Source: Bugulina stolonifera
Taxonomy: Eukaryota; Bryozoa; Gymnolaemata; Cheilostomatida; Bugulidae
DNA length: 64,000 bases
Reading direction: 5' to 3'
Assembly: GCA_935421135.1 (NCBI GenBank)
Contig: OW285188.1
Location: forward strand, 9,714,733-9,778,732
Shown: positions 37,249 to 48,900 of the stretch, piece by piece
Layout: each line of letters begins with the position of its first letter
Position numbering within the stretch: the first letter of the stretch is position 1
Program-made: the position numbers and the translations under genes
Notes under the pieces: generated by a model
Told to the model about the DNA's origin: nothing
The model's database searches: none
The model's input: only the letters and a program-made list of their open reading frames with translations

Positions 37249-37332
37249 CTAGTGTATATACATCATGTAGTTATATATAGTTATATATTATTATTAATTA
37301 TTATGTTTATGGAAGCCTGTAGATACTAGATA

Positions 37333-37937
37333 GGGAGTATCATACCTGTCAACCTGGAGTGAAGAAATATAGGGTGTCCCAACTTTCAAGTGCACAGGTG
37401 AAATTTGCAAGACCCTAACTTCCAGCTATAAAAAATACATTTGGAGAGTTGGAACTGGGGGAGAGGGGTATGGGTGCCAAGCTTCACTGTTATCACAGCA
37501 CTAATCATTATCGTTTGACATAATCAGTAATACATTGTTGTAAATTAAAATTAGCTACCATGCTTGTACTTAACTTAATAGCAACGACTAAACGAAATCA
37601 CAAAAAAGCTGAAACAGAGACTGGTGGTGAAAATAATTTACTCAATTATATTAGACTTACGTACACATGCACAAAATAATATAAGCTATGTAGTAGCTGA
37701 TAACTCCAAAGCTGTATCAAAATACCAGATAGAGTAAAATGAGACTGAACAAGGGTATTAATTTGATGATATTTATTGGATAATGTTGGATATTATTGGA
37801 TAATACAAAAATGAAAAACACCTATATGATGTCCTGAAACAGGGAGGATATAGGGATATAGAGAGCTGGTGGGAGTGGGAGTTTGAAATAGGGAGGGTCC
37901 CGCCCAAATCGGGGTAGTTGACAGGTATGGGGAGTAT
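37333..37937. mobile_element. Non-autonomous DNA transposon with 8-bp target duplication
   Basis: The element 37341-37929 (589 bp) has perfect 13-bp terminal inverted repeats: CATACCTGTCAAC at the left and its complement GTTGACAGGTATG at the right. It is flanked by an identical 8-bp GGGAGTAT at 37333-37340 and 37930-37937. An 8-bp duplication fits hAT-type or another 8-bp-TSD superfamily. No transposase frame is present. Confidence 0.87.
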
Positions 37938-38242
37938 TATCACGTTTTCTTGATTAGCGCCTTGGACGGTTGGGTTGGGGTTGTCACCGTATTTTAGCCA
38001 GCTCAAAAATTTTCCGTGCTCTCAGAAATTTTGCTTGACCCGGAACTTGACAAGCCTGTTTGAACTGTTTGTTGTTAACTGTGCGCTGCGTTATCGTAAT
38101 ACATTGAGATTGAGTTGGCCCTTGGTACTGTGATGCTGATAATAATATTATACACCAATTTTTCTTATGCTTTAGGTTAGTGGTAGTACAAGTCTGAGTC
38201 TGGCTACCAGATAAACATATATAATCAAATTAAATATACCAA

Positions 38243-41200
38243 ATGGATTCTGACCTGCAAGGGTGGATATATAAGTGGACAAACTATATAAGTGGTTATC
38301 AGAAGAGGTGGTTTGTCCTTCACAATGCTTTATTATCATATTACAGGTTAGTGATAGAGGAACTGAACTTACTTGAACCTACAGTTTGTTGGTCTATTAA
38401 CCAATGAATCGCCTTTCCATGTTTGATTAAAGAGCACTGTTTTTGATTGACAAAGCATATTTATTTGTAGAAGTCAGGCAGAGATGGGTTATACCTGTCG
38501 GGGAACAATTAATGTGGTTAACGCAATGGTATACACCGAAGACTCTTGCTCTTTTGTGATATCTAATGGGGATGCAGTTACTTTCTATTTGAAGGCCAGT
38601 TCAGATGTGGAACGGGAAAAGTGGGTAACTGCTTTAGAATCTGCCAAGTCAGAAGCTATTATGCACACTGATGGTAAGGAGGTTCTCTGCTATAAATATT
38701 AAACAACAATTCAAATCTATTACTCAACACAACTAAGTTTTAACTTCATTATTTGTTCTACATGCCTATATTTTCTTTGTTATGAAATACAGATCTGATA
38801 ATGGAAAGCTTTTTGTCACGTGTCCTAGTCGTTGCAAAATATTTAGAGCATAGACTAGACTTAAATGGATTTCATACTGTGTTTGATTGTTGATGATGAG
38901 TGCTTGTCGGATGATGAGCAGGAATTTGTTAGTATGTTGACAATGAATGCAAGTAGGTTGAGGTATGTGTTGATGATGATTATGTATATTTTGATATATT
39001 TGTTGATTGTTGATGAATTCGTTGCAGATGAAGAGGAGGAAGAGTCAGATGATCAGTCTAGAGAGAAGACCTTTGACTCCACAGAAATTGAGAGTAGTAT
39101 TAAGATACTCAATAAAAAGATAGCAGATCTAACTACTTGTAACAATCTAATAGTAAATCATGGTACGCAGCTACAGAGATCATTGGCGGAGCTGGACCAA
39201 ATACAATCAGCTGGTGACGCAACGTCCAAAATGAAAGCCATCAATGAACGAGCCACTCTGTTTCGAGTGTCTGCCAATGCTATGATTAATGTAAGTGATG
39301 TTGATTACAACATTTTAAATTGAATCTGAACTACTCATTTACTCCATATTATCTTCCTCTACTGGCCTTTTATATTTGCTGACTAAGCTTTTGCGGTCTT
39401 GAAATTTTGCTAGTGATTTGAAGGCATATCATTTACATTTGGCTACAATCTCCTCAGATAATAATTATTTTCTACTGTTCAGTTACTAAAGTTAGCAATT
39501 CCAAGATTGCTCACATTTACCTGCTGATAACAGTTGACTATGTTCGTGGTGACAGCCAATGGTGAATAGCGTATACTTTGTGCACACGAATCTAACACGT
39601 CAACAAGATATCCATATTAATTGTAGTAATACTAAGTTGAATAGCAGAAGCTATTTTACAGTAACTTTTATTTGGTGCTTCTCCATGTACCTGGATATTA
39701 GGATCAGTGGATTGTTTATATACAATATTGATGCTGAATGGTAGGCCAGCCAGGAGTATTTGAATTTTATCGTCACGCAAAGAAGAAGATTGCAAAACAC
39801 TCTTAAAAAAGAACGTGATGAAAGACTAGCATTACAATCAATGGTGGAACATCTAGCTAAACAGCACAGCTCTTTAGAGCACAGGGCCAGATCTTTGGTG
39901 GAATCTGCTGAGGGTGGTAGTGCATGCCCCCAAACTATACATGGTAACACAGGTAAGTATATCTGCTAGTTATGCTGAGTCATCGTAGAGATTATAACCT
40001 CTATTAAATGCTTTTAACACAGGCAATTACTTTTTTGGTAGTAGAGCAACATTAAAAATATTGTATGATGAAGATTATTAGCTACTTCATCGCCAAAGTA
40101 TGTGCTGTATAAAACCTTACATGCGGTAACATTTTAAAGTGTAGTCGTTCACTAACAGATATACATAGTGAAGATGAGGAAGATTTCGAAGATGCTATGG
40201 ATCAGTTCACAGTTGTTATTTCTACTGAACCTGGAACACAGGCTATGTGAGTGTAGAACATAGGCTAGCTTTGTTCTCTAGAATAACAAATGTCGTTGTC
40301 TCCGCTTTTAGTTCTATAAATGTAAAGATCCTTACCAGCCAATTGGGCACGCTTTAGTAGGTGGCCCATTTATATACTGTGCTCAGGAGTCAAAGTTTGT
40401 TATATCTCCAGTCAGTTGAGTGGTAGCAATTTAAAACAGTCTAAAGTTGTGCAGACATGGACGGTGTTTGTTTACACGTATTTACTGGTGCGTACAGTAT
40501 GTACATGTAGTTGTTGACATTACTGATTACGCACAGATATTCATGAAAGGCTGGAGTTGTTTCGTACTTGTGGCATTTTTAAGGTTATTTTTATGCAATA
40601 ACAATGCAGAAGATAAACAACATATGATATGATTACAGGAAGTCCCCTGTCAGTGGGGATAATTTAGGCTTCCATAGACGAGACGGTGGTTTTGACAGTG
40701 AGGGGAAGGGCGAGGTTAGTTTTATATTTTATATTCAAAAACAAACATGGCAGTTCAATGACCTGTCCAGTGATGCAGAAGGTGCAAGCAATACAGAAAA
40801 CGATGCTATTGTTGTCTGTTTGATTAGGATTTCTATACCGTGTTATCCATTGACATCTCTCAACTCTTCAACATCTTCTTTCACAAACACTGTCTAGAAG
40901 CACTCATTTGATCAGTCTCTTTTAGTTATTCAACATCTACTATGTTCATAGTTACTCTTACTGTAATAGCGTCTCTCATGTTGTAGTCATCATCAACTGA
41001 CACTAATATATTGGCAGAAGGTAAAAATGTATCAGCCAACTGTACCCAAAGAATTCGACGTAAAACAATACCGGAAAGGCCGAACTATGGTCTCGTAAAT
41101 CTGTGGAGCATTCTCAGGGACTGTGTAGGAAAGGATCTTACCAAGATACCCATGCCGGTATGGGAGCATAACTTCCACTAATTCCTGTGGTTTAGTGGTT

Positions 41201-44200
41201 AGTGGTTAGACTATTTTGTTTATAGACAGATACTCATGGAGGACAATGTTATAGATTAATGTCTTGTGGAAAAAATATCATAGCTCCAGTATTAAAGTAG
41301 TCATACACACTTTACATGCTGGAGTTAGTGTTTTAATTAAGAATTTTATGAAATATTGTTTTATTTTATTGATGTATGTATTTCACCCAAACTATACCCT
41401 TACAGGGTTTGCTAGGTCTTGCTTTTAATTAGACTTATCCCCCCATTATTATTCTCTCTTTAGATTAACTTCAATGAGCCGCTGTCACTACTTCAAAGGT
41501 TATCAGAGAACTTTGAGTATTCTGACTGTCTGGACAATGCTGCAAGGTGTGACCAATGGGAACAGATGTGCTGGGTGGCAGCTTTTACTATCTCATCATA
41601 TTGTTCCACTACATCTAGAATTAATAAGCCCTTCAATCCTCTCCTGGGGGAAACCTTTGAATGTGACAGAAGGGAGGATTTGGGGTGGAAACTATTTGCA
41701 GAGCAGGTATTGTGTAGTTGACCGATGTATATAGTAGACGCTATGTCACTAGGGTGACCTACATGTATACTAGTGTGGTATCCCTTATCATTTCTTATTT
41801 CAAAATTGCTCATCCGCTGTTCCTTGACATAAAGTGATTTTCCTTACTGAAAGACTTTCAGTGAAAGTCCATGTCAGAAATCCAAGAGTTATTATGACAT
41901 AATAATCCAGTCTGTCAAATAGTATATTAAAATTGTAAATAGTTTAAATGTAACTATGTGACATGTTATCAGTGGATTGCTGCAACAAATTATGTAATTC
42001 ATTTATGGACAGGTCACCCACCACCCTCCCAGCTGTGCCATCCATACTGCAGGAAATATGGGCTGGACAGTCGAACAGGAAGTCACAGTCTCTAGTAAAT
42101 TCAGAGGGAAATACATGCAGATTATTCCACTAGGTAGCTACATGTACTCCACGTGTACTCCACGTGTACTCTACGTGTACTCCACGTGTACTCTACGTGT
42201 ACTCCACGTGTACCCTACATGTACTCTACATGTACTCTACGTGTACCCTACATGTACTCTACATGTACTCTACATGTACTCTACATGTACTCTACATGTA
42301 CTCTACATGTACTCTACATGTACTCTACATGTACTCTATATGTACTCTACATGGTATAATGTTAACATACAATGTATTTCCTAATCTAATTGTTATATTG
42401 TGATTAGTTTGTTATATCATTGAGGTTTTGCTACGTAGATGTTAAATAATTTTAAGTTTCAAACAATAATTACTAGTATGTCTATGGAAATGAGGGTGTA
42501 GCTGTTGGTTGATTGGTTGTAGGTATTACTAACTGTAACTGTTGATTGGTTGTAGGTATTACTAACTGTAACTGTTGATTGGCTGTAGGTATTACTCACT
42601 GTAACTGTTGATTGGCTGTAGGTATTACTAACTGTAACTGTTGATTAGCTGTAGGTATTACTAACTGTAACTGTTGATTGGTTGTAGGTATTACTCACTG
42701 TAACTGTTGATTGGCTGTAGGTATTACTAACTGTAACTGCTGATTGGCTGTAGGTATTACTAACTGTAACTGTTGATTGGTTGTAGGTATTACTCACTGT
42801 AACTGTTGATTGACTGTAGGTATTACTAACTGTAACTGTTGAGTGGCTGTAGGTATTACTGATTGTAACTGTTGATTGGTTGTAGGTATTGCTCACTGCA
42901 AGTTTGAAGGTAGTGGAAACCACTATACATGGAGAAAAGTAACTACTACAATACATAACATTATAGTTGGTAAACTGTGGGTGGATAACCACGGTGAGAT
43001 GGACATAGTCAATCATAAGACAGGAGACAAATGCCACCTCAAGTTCTCTGCTTACAGCTATTTTAGTAAAGATATACCCAGAAAGGTAAGTCTAGTTGTG
43101 ACATAGAGTACAATGTCAAGACATAGAAGTGATACAACAGTGCAATATTAAGGTATAAACATGTAGAATCTAGAGCATATGTTGTGAAGTTTTTTTCTTT
43201 AACATGTTTGTTGGAGTGGAGTTCAACTTTTATGGGTGAATGAGTGAAATTTCCTGTTCGATTTGCTCTCAACACTCTAGTGTATTTTTACCCTAATATT
43301 GGTAGTAGTGATAGTAATGGTGGTGTACTTGATGCATCTATTGTAAAATATATACATTGCTCCGACAAACAATCACAGATGAACTATAAGTGAACTGAGA
43401 CATAGCAGTTTCCTTTTATCTCTTCAGAACACACACTCTCACTGATGTCTATTTAACTACAGTATGTTGTTTGACTCTAGTGATCAATTACTTAGAAATT
43501 GCAAATATAAGTTTAGAGAAAAGGTAATGAAGCTCAGTGTGTTTATTTTTGAGCAGCTCAACCTGAGTATATGTATATCTACACTATGGCAGGTGACAGG
43601 TGTGGTGACAGATAAGCAAGGCACTGCAAGGTGGGTGCTGAGAGGTACATGGGACGACAAGATGGAAGCTGCCAAGGTGCTCGGTACATCTCAACATGGC
43701 AGCAAACCTGTGTTTGAGACGGGAGAGTATAAAGTGGTTTGGAAGAAACGACCTCCTCCGTAAGTTTGACTCACTAGACTGGTTTCATATAACACTAAAT
43801 GTATGTACAAGTATGTATTACATGTATATGTATAAAGATTAAATCGTATTTTACTGTGACTTTTTCTCCTGAATGAAACAGGATTTAGTTTTGTCTATTA
43901 TGCGCTCCATGATTTATATAATTTTGATAAACAAGTAGATGGTTGCTTATGCATTGGGACTATTACAGTGGAACCAATTACCAATTACAACAAAATAATG
44001 TTTCAGTAGTAATTAAATGGTAACTCTTGTCTACAGAGCTCACCTAGAGAAGTGCTACAACATGACACAGTTGGGTGTAGAATTGAATGAAAATGAAGAT
44101 GGGGTGGCACCAACAGACTCCCGACACAGACCTGATCAGAGACTTATGGAGAACACGCTATGGGATGAGGCTAACAAAGAAAAACAGAGGCTGGAGGAGA

Positions 44201-44873
44201 AACAGAGAGCAGCCAGAAGGTTGAGAGAGAAAGAGGCGGAGCTTGCTACTGCAGAAGGTGTGTACTTCCTTTAATTACCAACAATCTTTTCCAAATTTGC
44301 CACTCCTGAAATATCTCACCGATTCGGAGTTGTCAGCCCCTTTGCTTGGTTTATTAAATGTTACACTACAAAATAAATCCGTAGTTGTCATGTAGAATTC
44401 TGCCCTTGGTCTGAAATTGAAAATGGTAATCTAAGTGTACATTGCGATTGAGTGTTGAATGTTGCGTGTAGTTTAACACAAATAGTTGGTGTCTAGTTCT
44501 TGTTTTTTGTCTTTAATGAGGTATTACTAAATTGTCTTTTCCCTATCTTATCTTTTCTTAACCTTCCTGCCTCTGATCGATTTTGTATTTATATCATAAT
44601 AAAAAGCTATGTTGCTATGTTGCAATCCAACTGATATGCTTAATACCTGTTTGGATACCCTGTGGCCTATAATATAATAGGTGGTTGCCAGGCAACCATT
44701 CGTTACTAAAACAGTAGTTTAATTTTGTAGGAAGGAGTTTCCGTGAATATCAACCTGTATGGTTTAGGAAAACACAAGACCCAATAACTGGGAAACCCAT
44801 CCACTTGTTTACCAATGAATACTGGGACTGCAAGGCTCTGCAGGACTTCAGTAGGTGTCCAGATATATTCTGA
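38243..44873 (+). CDS. OSBP: Oxysterol-binding protein (PH + FFAT-like + ORD)
   Basis: Thirteen exons: 38243-38346, 38471-38673, 39028-39290, 39745-39952, 40159-40246, 40639-40714, 40987-41157, 41464-41706, 42013-42133, 42886-43085, 43593-43759, 44037-44257, 44731-44873. All phases close, giving 735 residues. The PH domain starts almost at residue 1 ([20 protein letters not shown]), without the Gly/Ala-rich leader of human OSBP. A coiled coil follows ([19 protein letters not shown]). [11 protein letters not shown] (about 264-274) is a FFAT-like VAP-binding motif. The ORD includes [32 protein letters not shown], the fingerprint EQVTHHPP (451-458) and HNIIVGKLW. The C-terminal basic/acidic helix and CPDIF end match human OSBP. 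The protein exchanges sterol and PI4P between ER and trans-Golgi at contact sites (family knowledge). Intron 9 holds two minisatellites, one derived from its own splice acceptor. Confidence 0.96.
42137..42356. repeat. 11-bp minisatellite in OSBP intron 9
   Basis: About 20 tandem units of 11 bp alternating between ACGTGTACTCC/T and ACATGTACTCT forms; the ACGTG variants cluster at the left and ACATG at the right, so one variant has spread from one end. It begins four bases after the exon 9 donor. The open frames through it are artefacts of the period. Confidence 0.92.
42508..42897 (+). repeat. 33-bp tandem repeat made from the OSBP exon 10 acceptor site
   Basis: Twelve units of exactly 33 bp with no indels. 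The invariant (T)GTAGGTATT word occurs with its A at 42521, 42554, ... 42884. The last unit is the true intron 9 / exon 10 boundary (acceptor AG at 42884-42885, exon from 42886). The eleven upstream units repeat the acceptor, the pyrimidine/GATTGG region before it and about 12 bases of exon-like sequence. In the OSBP frame each extra unit meets a TGA, so use of an upstream acceptor would truncate the protein. Confidence 0.93.
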
Positions 44874-45928
44874 GTTACCATGGTGATGTAGCTAATGGTC
44901 AGTATAGATATGATGTAATGTAAAATACAGATAAAGTGTAAACTATGGACACAATCTACCCTTTAGAATATAGGCATGATCTACACTCTAGATGCTAGAA
45001 TATAAATACAATGTAGACACTAGAAGAAAGACGCTATGTACACAATCCAACAAAACATTTTATTTTAACCAAAAACCTCAGTGTGTACAATTTATTTACA
45101 AAATAGATTGCATGACTACGGTCATAGTGTAATTATGTTGTTTCTATTCACTCTAGATATCTGCATAGTTATCTAATTGTTCTATTTTTGTGTAGTAGTA
45201 TAATCTGTATATATCTTATATTTATTTGCTGCTGAATGTTCTTAGTTTTGTTTATTATTAGTTCATAAGTAACACTTTAATTTATTTGCGATACCGTCCA
45301 TAATTTGTATGCAGTTATTATAGGTTACAATAATATATTTATTTTGTTCATATTTTTAGCTGCGTTCTATTTACTTTGCTTTTTAGTTTTTTGTTTCTAT
45401 TATTACCTAATTCTATCGTAATGCTAGTTTTTAGCATTGTATTTTACACAATTTACAAGTAGCTTGATTTACCTGCTTGTGTGTGGATGAATCTCTATGC
45501 ATATGATATACATGTAGTTATAAATACAAGTGAGTCCTACTGGAAAAAATAATTATAATCTATTATTGTTATTTTTCAAGACTAAAATTTTCACGAAATG
45601 GCTAATTATGGGAACATTGCCAAGATTGCTGATTTAAGACGAACAAGACAGGATAATCTGTATACAATTATATTCATCAGCTTACGTATGTGTCATACAA
45701 AATTGACGGAGCTGTGTTGGTACAAACATCACTCACATTATCTTGTAACATGTGTATGAAATGGTTTTGTTCCTCAACATTGGCCATGTTGAAAATCTAG
45801 TAGAAAGGAAGACTGACGCCATTTTTATCGTCTGCAAACCCCAGCAATTATGAGCTGTTGGAAAGCAAACACTTGCAACAAATCTTTCAACTTGCTATGG
45901 CAAGATTTTAGAAAATTAAAGTCAATGC
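44874..45928. other. Convergent 3' spacer between OSBP and CAP gene
   Basis: About 1 kb of AT-rich sequence with the 3' UTRs of the two converging genes. A short imperfect repeat of TAGACACTAGAA/TAGATGCTAGAA type is seen near 44990-45030. No coding exon. Confidence 0.45.
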
Positions 45929-48900
45929 CTATCCTAAGTTCCCATTCACGTAATTTGTCTTTTTTGTCCTTCGACGTTTCTTCTTACGGTATAAGTCTAT
46001 TTTTCGCTGTACTTTAGTTGATCTATAAGAGTTGTTTATAACTTCTTTCTGTATTGGTTCTAGAACATTCTCAGCAAACCGGCCCTCTATGTTACCTCCA
46101 GGATAGTAGTTGGCAACAATCACAGTCTTTACAAACCCTTTAGTTTCCGTAGGTTCATACTCAGCAAAAGCAATTCCAAAGAACTTGGTGCCCTTCCAGA
46201 TCAGCTGGGTGAACTGTGCTGTAAGATAAAAAAAATTTCGTTAAAAGTTTAACTTAACTACGTGAATCATAATACAAAACGGCATTCATTTGTAAAATAC
46301 TGTTGCCTTACGGCAGTATTATCCAGGTACCTTGTAATAGACTACCTTGTATAATTATGTACAGTGAATAACATATATACACTTGTACACTGAATAATTT
46401 ACATAATAATGCATATCTATTGGAACCGACATGTTTTCGAGGCAATAAATATTATGGTCAAATATCATGTTGAAAGTTCCACTTTCTCATCAAAAATATT
46501 AAGAGCGACAGATACTACAGTGTAGTTCAAAGTTGTGATAATTATGTTAAAACATCCAAATTACAATGCTTATTATGCACAAAGTACATTAAAGTATTCA
46601 TGTTATACCACAGTCTGGGTCAAAGCCGGTTTTCTTGAAGTCATAGTTCTTGCCTTCATCATACCATATAAGGGAAACTTCCTCTCCACTTGGCCTCCTA
46701 TATTCATCGTGCCATAAAACAGACTCTGCAAGATTCTCTCCACAATAACCTCTACAAATAAATATCATAATTTTATATACTGTTTAGCTTTCCATCAACC
46801 GTTACTACTGTACATTGAGGCTAAGAATTTGCATTATTGCTTTAACGTTGAATTGGCTTACTTGTGATAAATTGCATATTTGTGAATTAAATGGAGAGTC
46901 AAGGAGGGAGAAGGAGTCGAATGGGGTCTTTATAGCCTGAGCTCTAGCACAAAAATTGCCAGAAATCTAAACACAGATGTCAAAACCGTTTTAAACTCAG
47001 GACAGGGTTTCTTTGAATATAATTGTAAGCTATAATTATAGAATAGAAAGATAGAGGATAATTCAGTAAACAGTTTCATAGCCTGTGAGTATCATGGCCT
47101 GTAAGTGCCATAGACTGTGAGTGCCATAGACAGTGATAGTGGAAGGGAAGATGTGTCACTCAGTCTTAGAATTGTCCCTGTTCCTCTTTGGTAGGTGGTC
47201 ACTAATCAAATAAGTAGTGGTTCTCCACAGATCATATAGTTATTGGTTGGAGGCTGGCCAACCGAAGTCGCCTCCTCGATCAGGCGTCCAGTAGATTTTC
47301 TTTAGAAACATTTTAGTTACATCCTGTGCTGGTTAGTTTTGGGTTTAGTCACAGTTCATTGGCGAATCTCATAAGACAACTTCGGGACCCTCCAACTGGG
47401 CGTGGGCGGAGGGACATTATTATCATTAAATGACTCATTTTTCCTTCTACTATCTCTGTCTTTAGTTCATAGGACATTTGGATCTTACCCAACCAAGACC
47501 ATCAAAGTTTAGAAAAGGTGGGAATATATTTTCAATTTTTGTGGGCAGATTTGTATTCAAGCTTTGCAGTCTCCCATCACACAGTTCAATACATGAGATA
47601 AGTGTACAGAATATGAATATATGTTATTTTATCCATCTGGGTTAATCCAGGTGAAGGTCAACCTGCTTAGCTAAATAGATGACCTTGGGCTGCACATCTG
47701 AGGATGAGCGTATAAACATGTTAGATAGAGAAGGTTATCAACTTAATGACGTCAGAGATAGCGTCAATGTGAGTGAGTCCATATTTACACTGTCTAACAC
47801 TGTGTCTGTGTGCTGTTGCCCATCAGGTGCCCAACAAGTGCCCACTGATAGTGAGTTGACATCTTATAATCAATTTGAATAAACAATAATATTTTTGAGT
47901 TACTTGTATGTAACACAAACTATTAAAGTTCAATAATATCTCTGGGAGTGAAGAGTTCAACTTGGACCCCTATGTGCTATCTTTAGAGTGCATGACTGTT
48001 AGGGTTGTACATGTAGGTTAGCAAGTGCTGAGACCTGAGGGGAAGTGTGAGCAGAAAATAGACAAGCAGATGATGATGGAAGGGTAACCTTGCACAAAAT
48101 CTGAAAAACTTCGATAGTATTTTGGGCCACTTTATATTACTACATCGCATGCATTTGTACAATTTATTGTACATGTGCATATACATGTACTAGAAGGCAT
48201 GCAATGATGCCTATTCGCATAAAGCTAATGATGACAAAGCTATTGTAATATAGAGATGGTGCTATTTTATTTTATACGCTGGTCAATATGGATCATGCTT
48301 CAGGGCTCTGTGATATGATTATGTTGAAGTTGTGTAGCACATACAATGTACTACAGCTAAATATTGTATTTGTGTAATTGCCTACAAGATACTGTATATC
48401 CAGTATATACAGTGTATAAACACTGTACTATACTATACTCTACTTTTATGCCACCATGAGCATAAGTAGTATTATTACAGACATGTATATACCTACATAT
48501 ACATTATGAACTATAAATTATGTACCAGAAATCTACTTACTTACCATGCTTGCATTACTTACTGTATTTTCTTGCTTACACTACTTATTGCGGATCTCCT
48601 GAGTGTATTGTGGTGAGGCGGACGTTCCCATAATAGCGGCCGACCCACATTAGCTAGGCAATGACCTTATTTACTAGTTCTGTATACTCTTGCACCTTAT
48701 CTAATTGACTTATGACTGTACGATACTTGCATACCAATTTATAAATGCTTATAACAGTCTTATATTGTGCAATTACCTTCCATTTATTGTAACTCACTGA
48801 ATACTTGATGTTCAACCTATCTTTATACATGGTTTTATAGGGCCGAAGTCCCTCTCAATAGTTGCAATCAATTCATTATGATACCTACATTATTATATGC

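Larger units (their letters stand above)
36058..38242. other. Spacer between SAXO5-like gene and OSBP
   Basis: Contains the 3' UTR of the upstream gene, an (AAT)n microsatellite (about 37205-37247), a 589-bp transposon with 8-bp target duplication (37341-37929), and then the OSBP upstream region. No supported coding exon. Confidence 0.5.

Noticed and set aside
42058..42403. Overlapping plus-strand frames of Tyr/Ser/Thr/Cys/Leu repeats
   Set aside because: Only the first part (to 42133) is OSBP exon 9; the rest is the 11-bp minisatellite, which stays open in all frames because of its sequence.
42508..42897. CRISPR-like array of 33-bp repeats
   Set aside because: Units are contiguous with no unique spacers, inside a spliced animal gene.
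42645..43037. Minus-strand frame with 11-residue repeats ([11 protein letters not shown])
   Set aside because: Antisense of the 33-bp acceptor repeat and of OSBP exon 10; a shadow of the period, not a repeat protein.
47464..47882. Two plus-strand pieces as exons of one gene
   Set aside because: Their phases do not join and candidate acceptors lead to stops; kept only as a remark in the intron entry.
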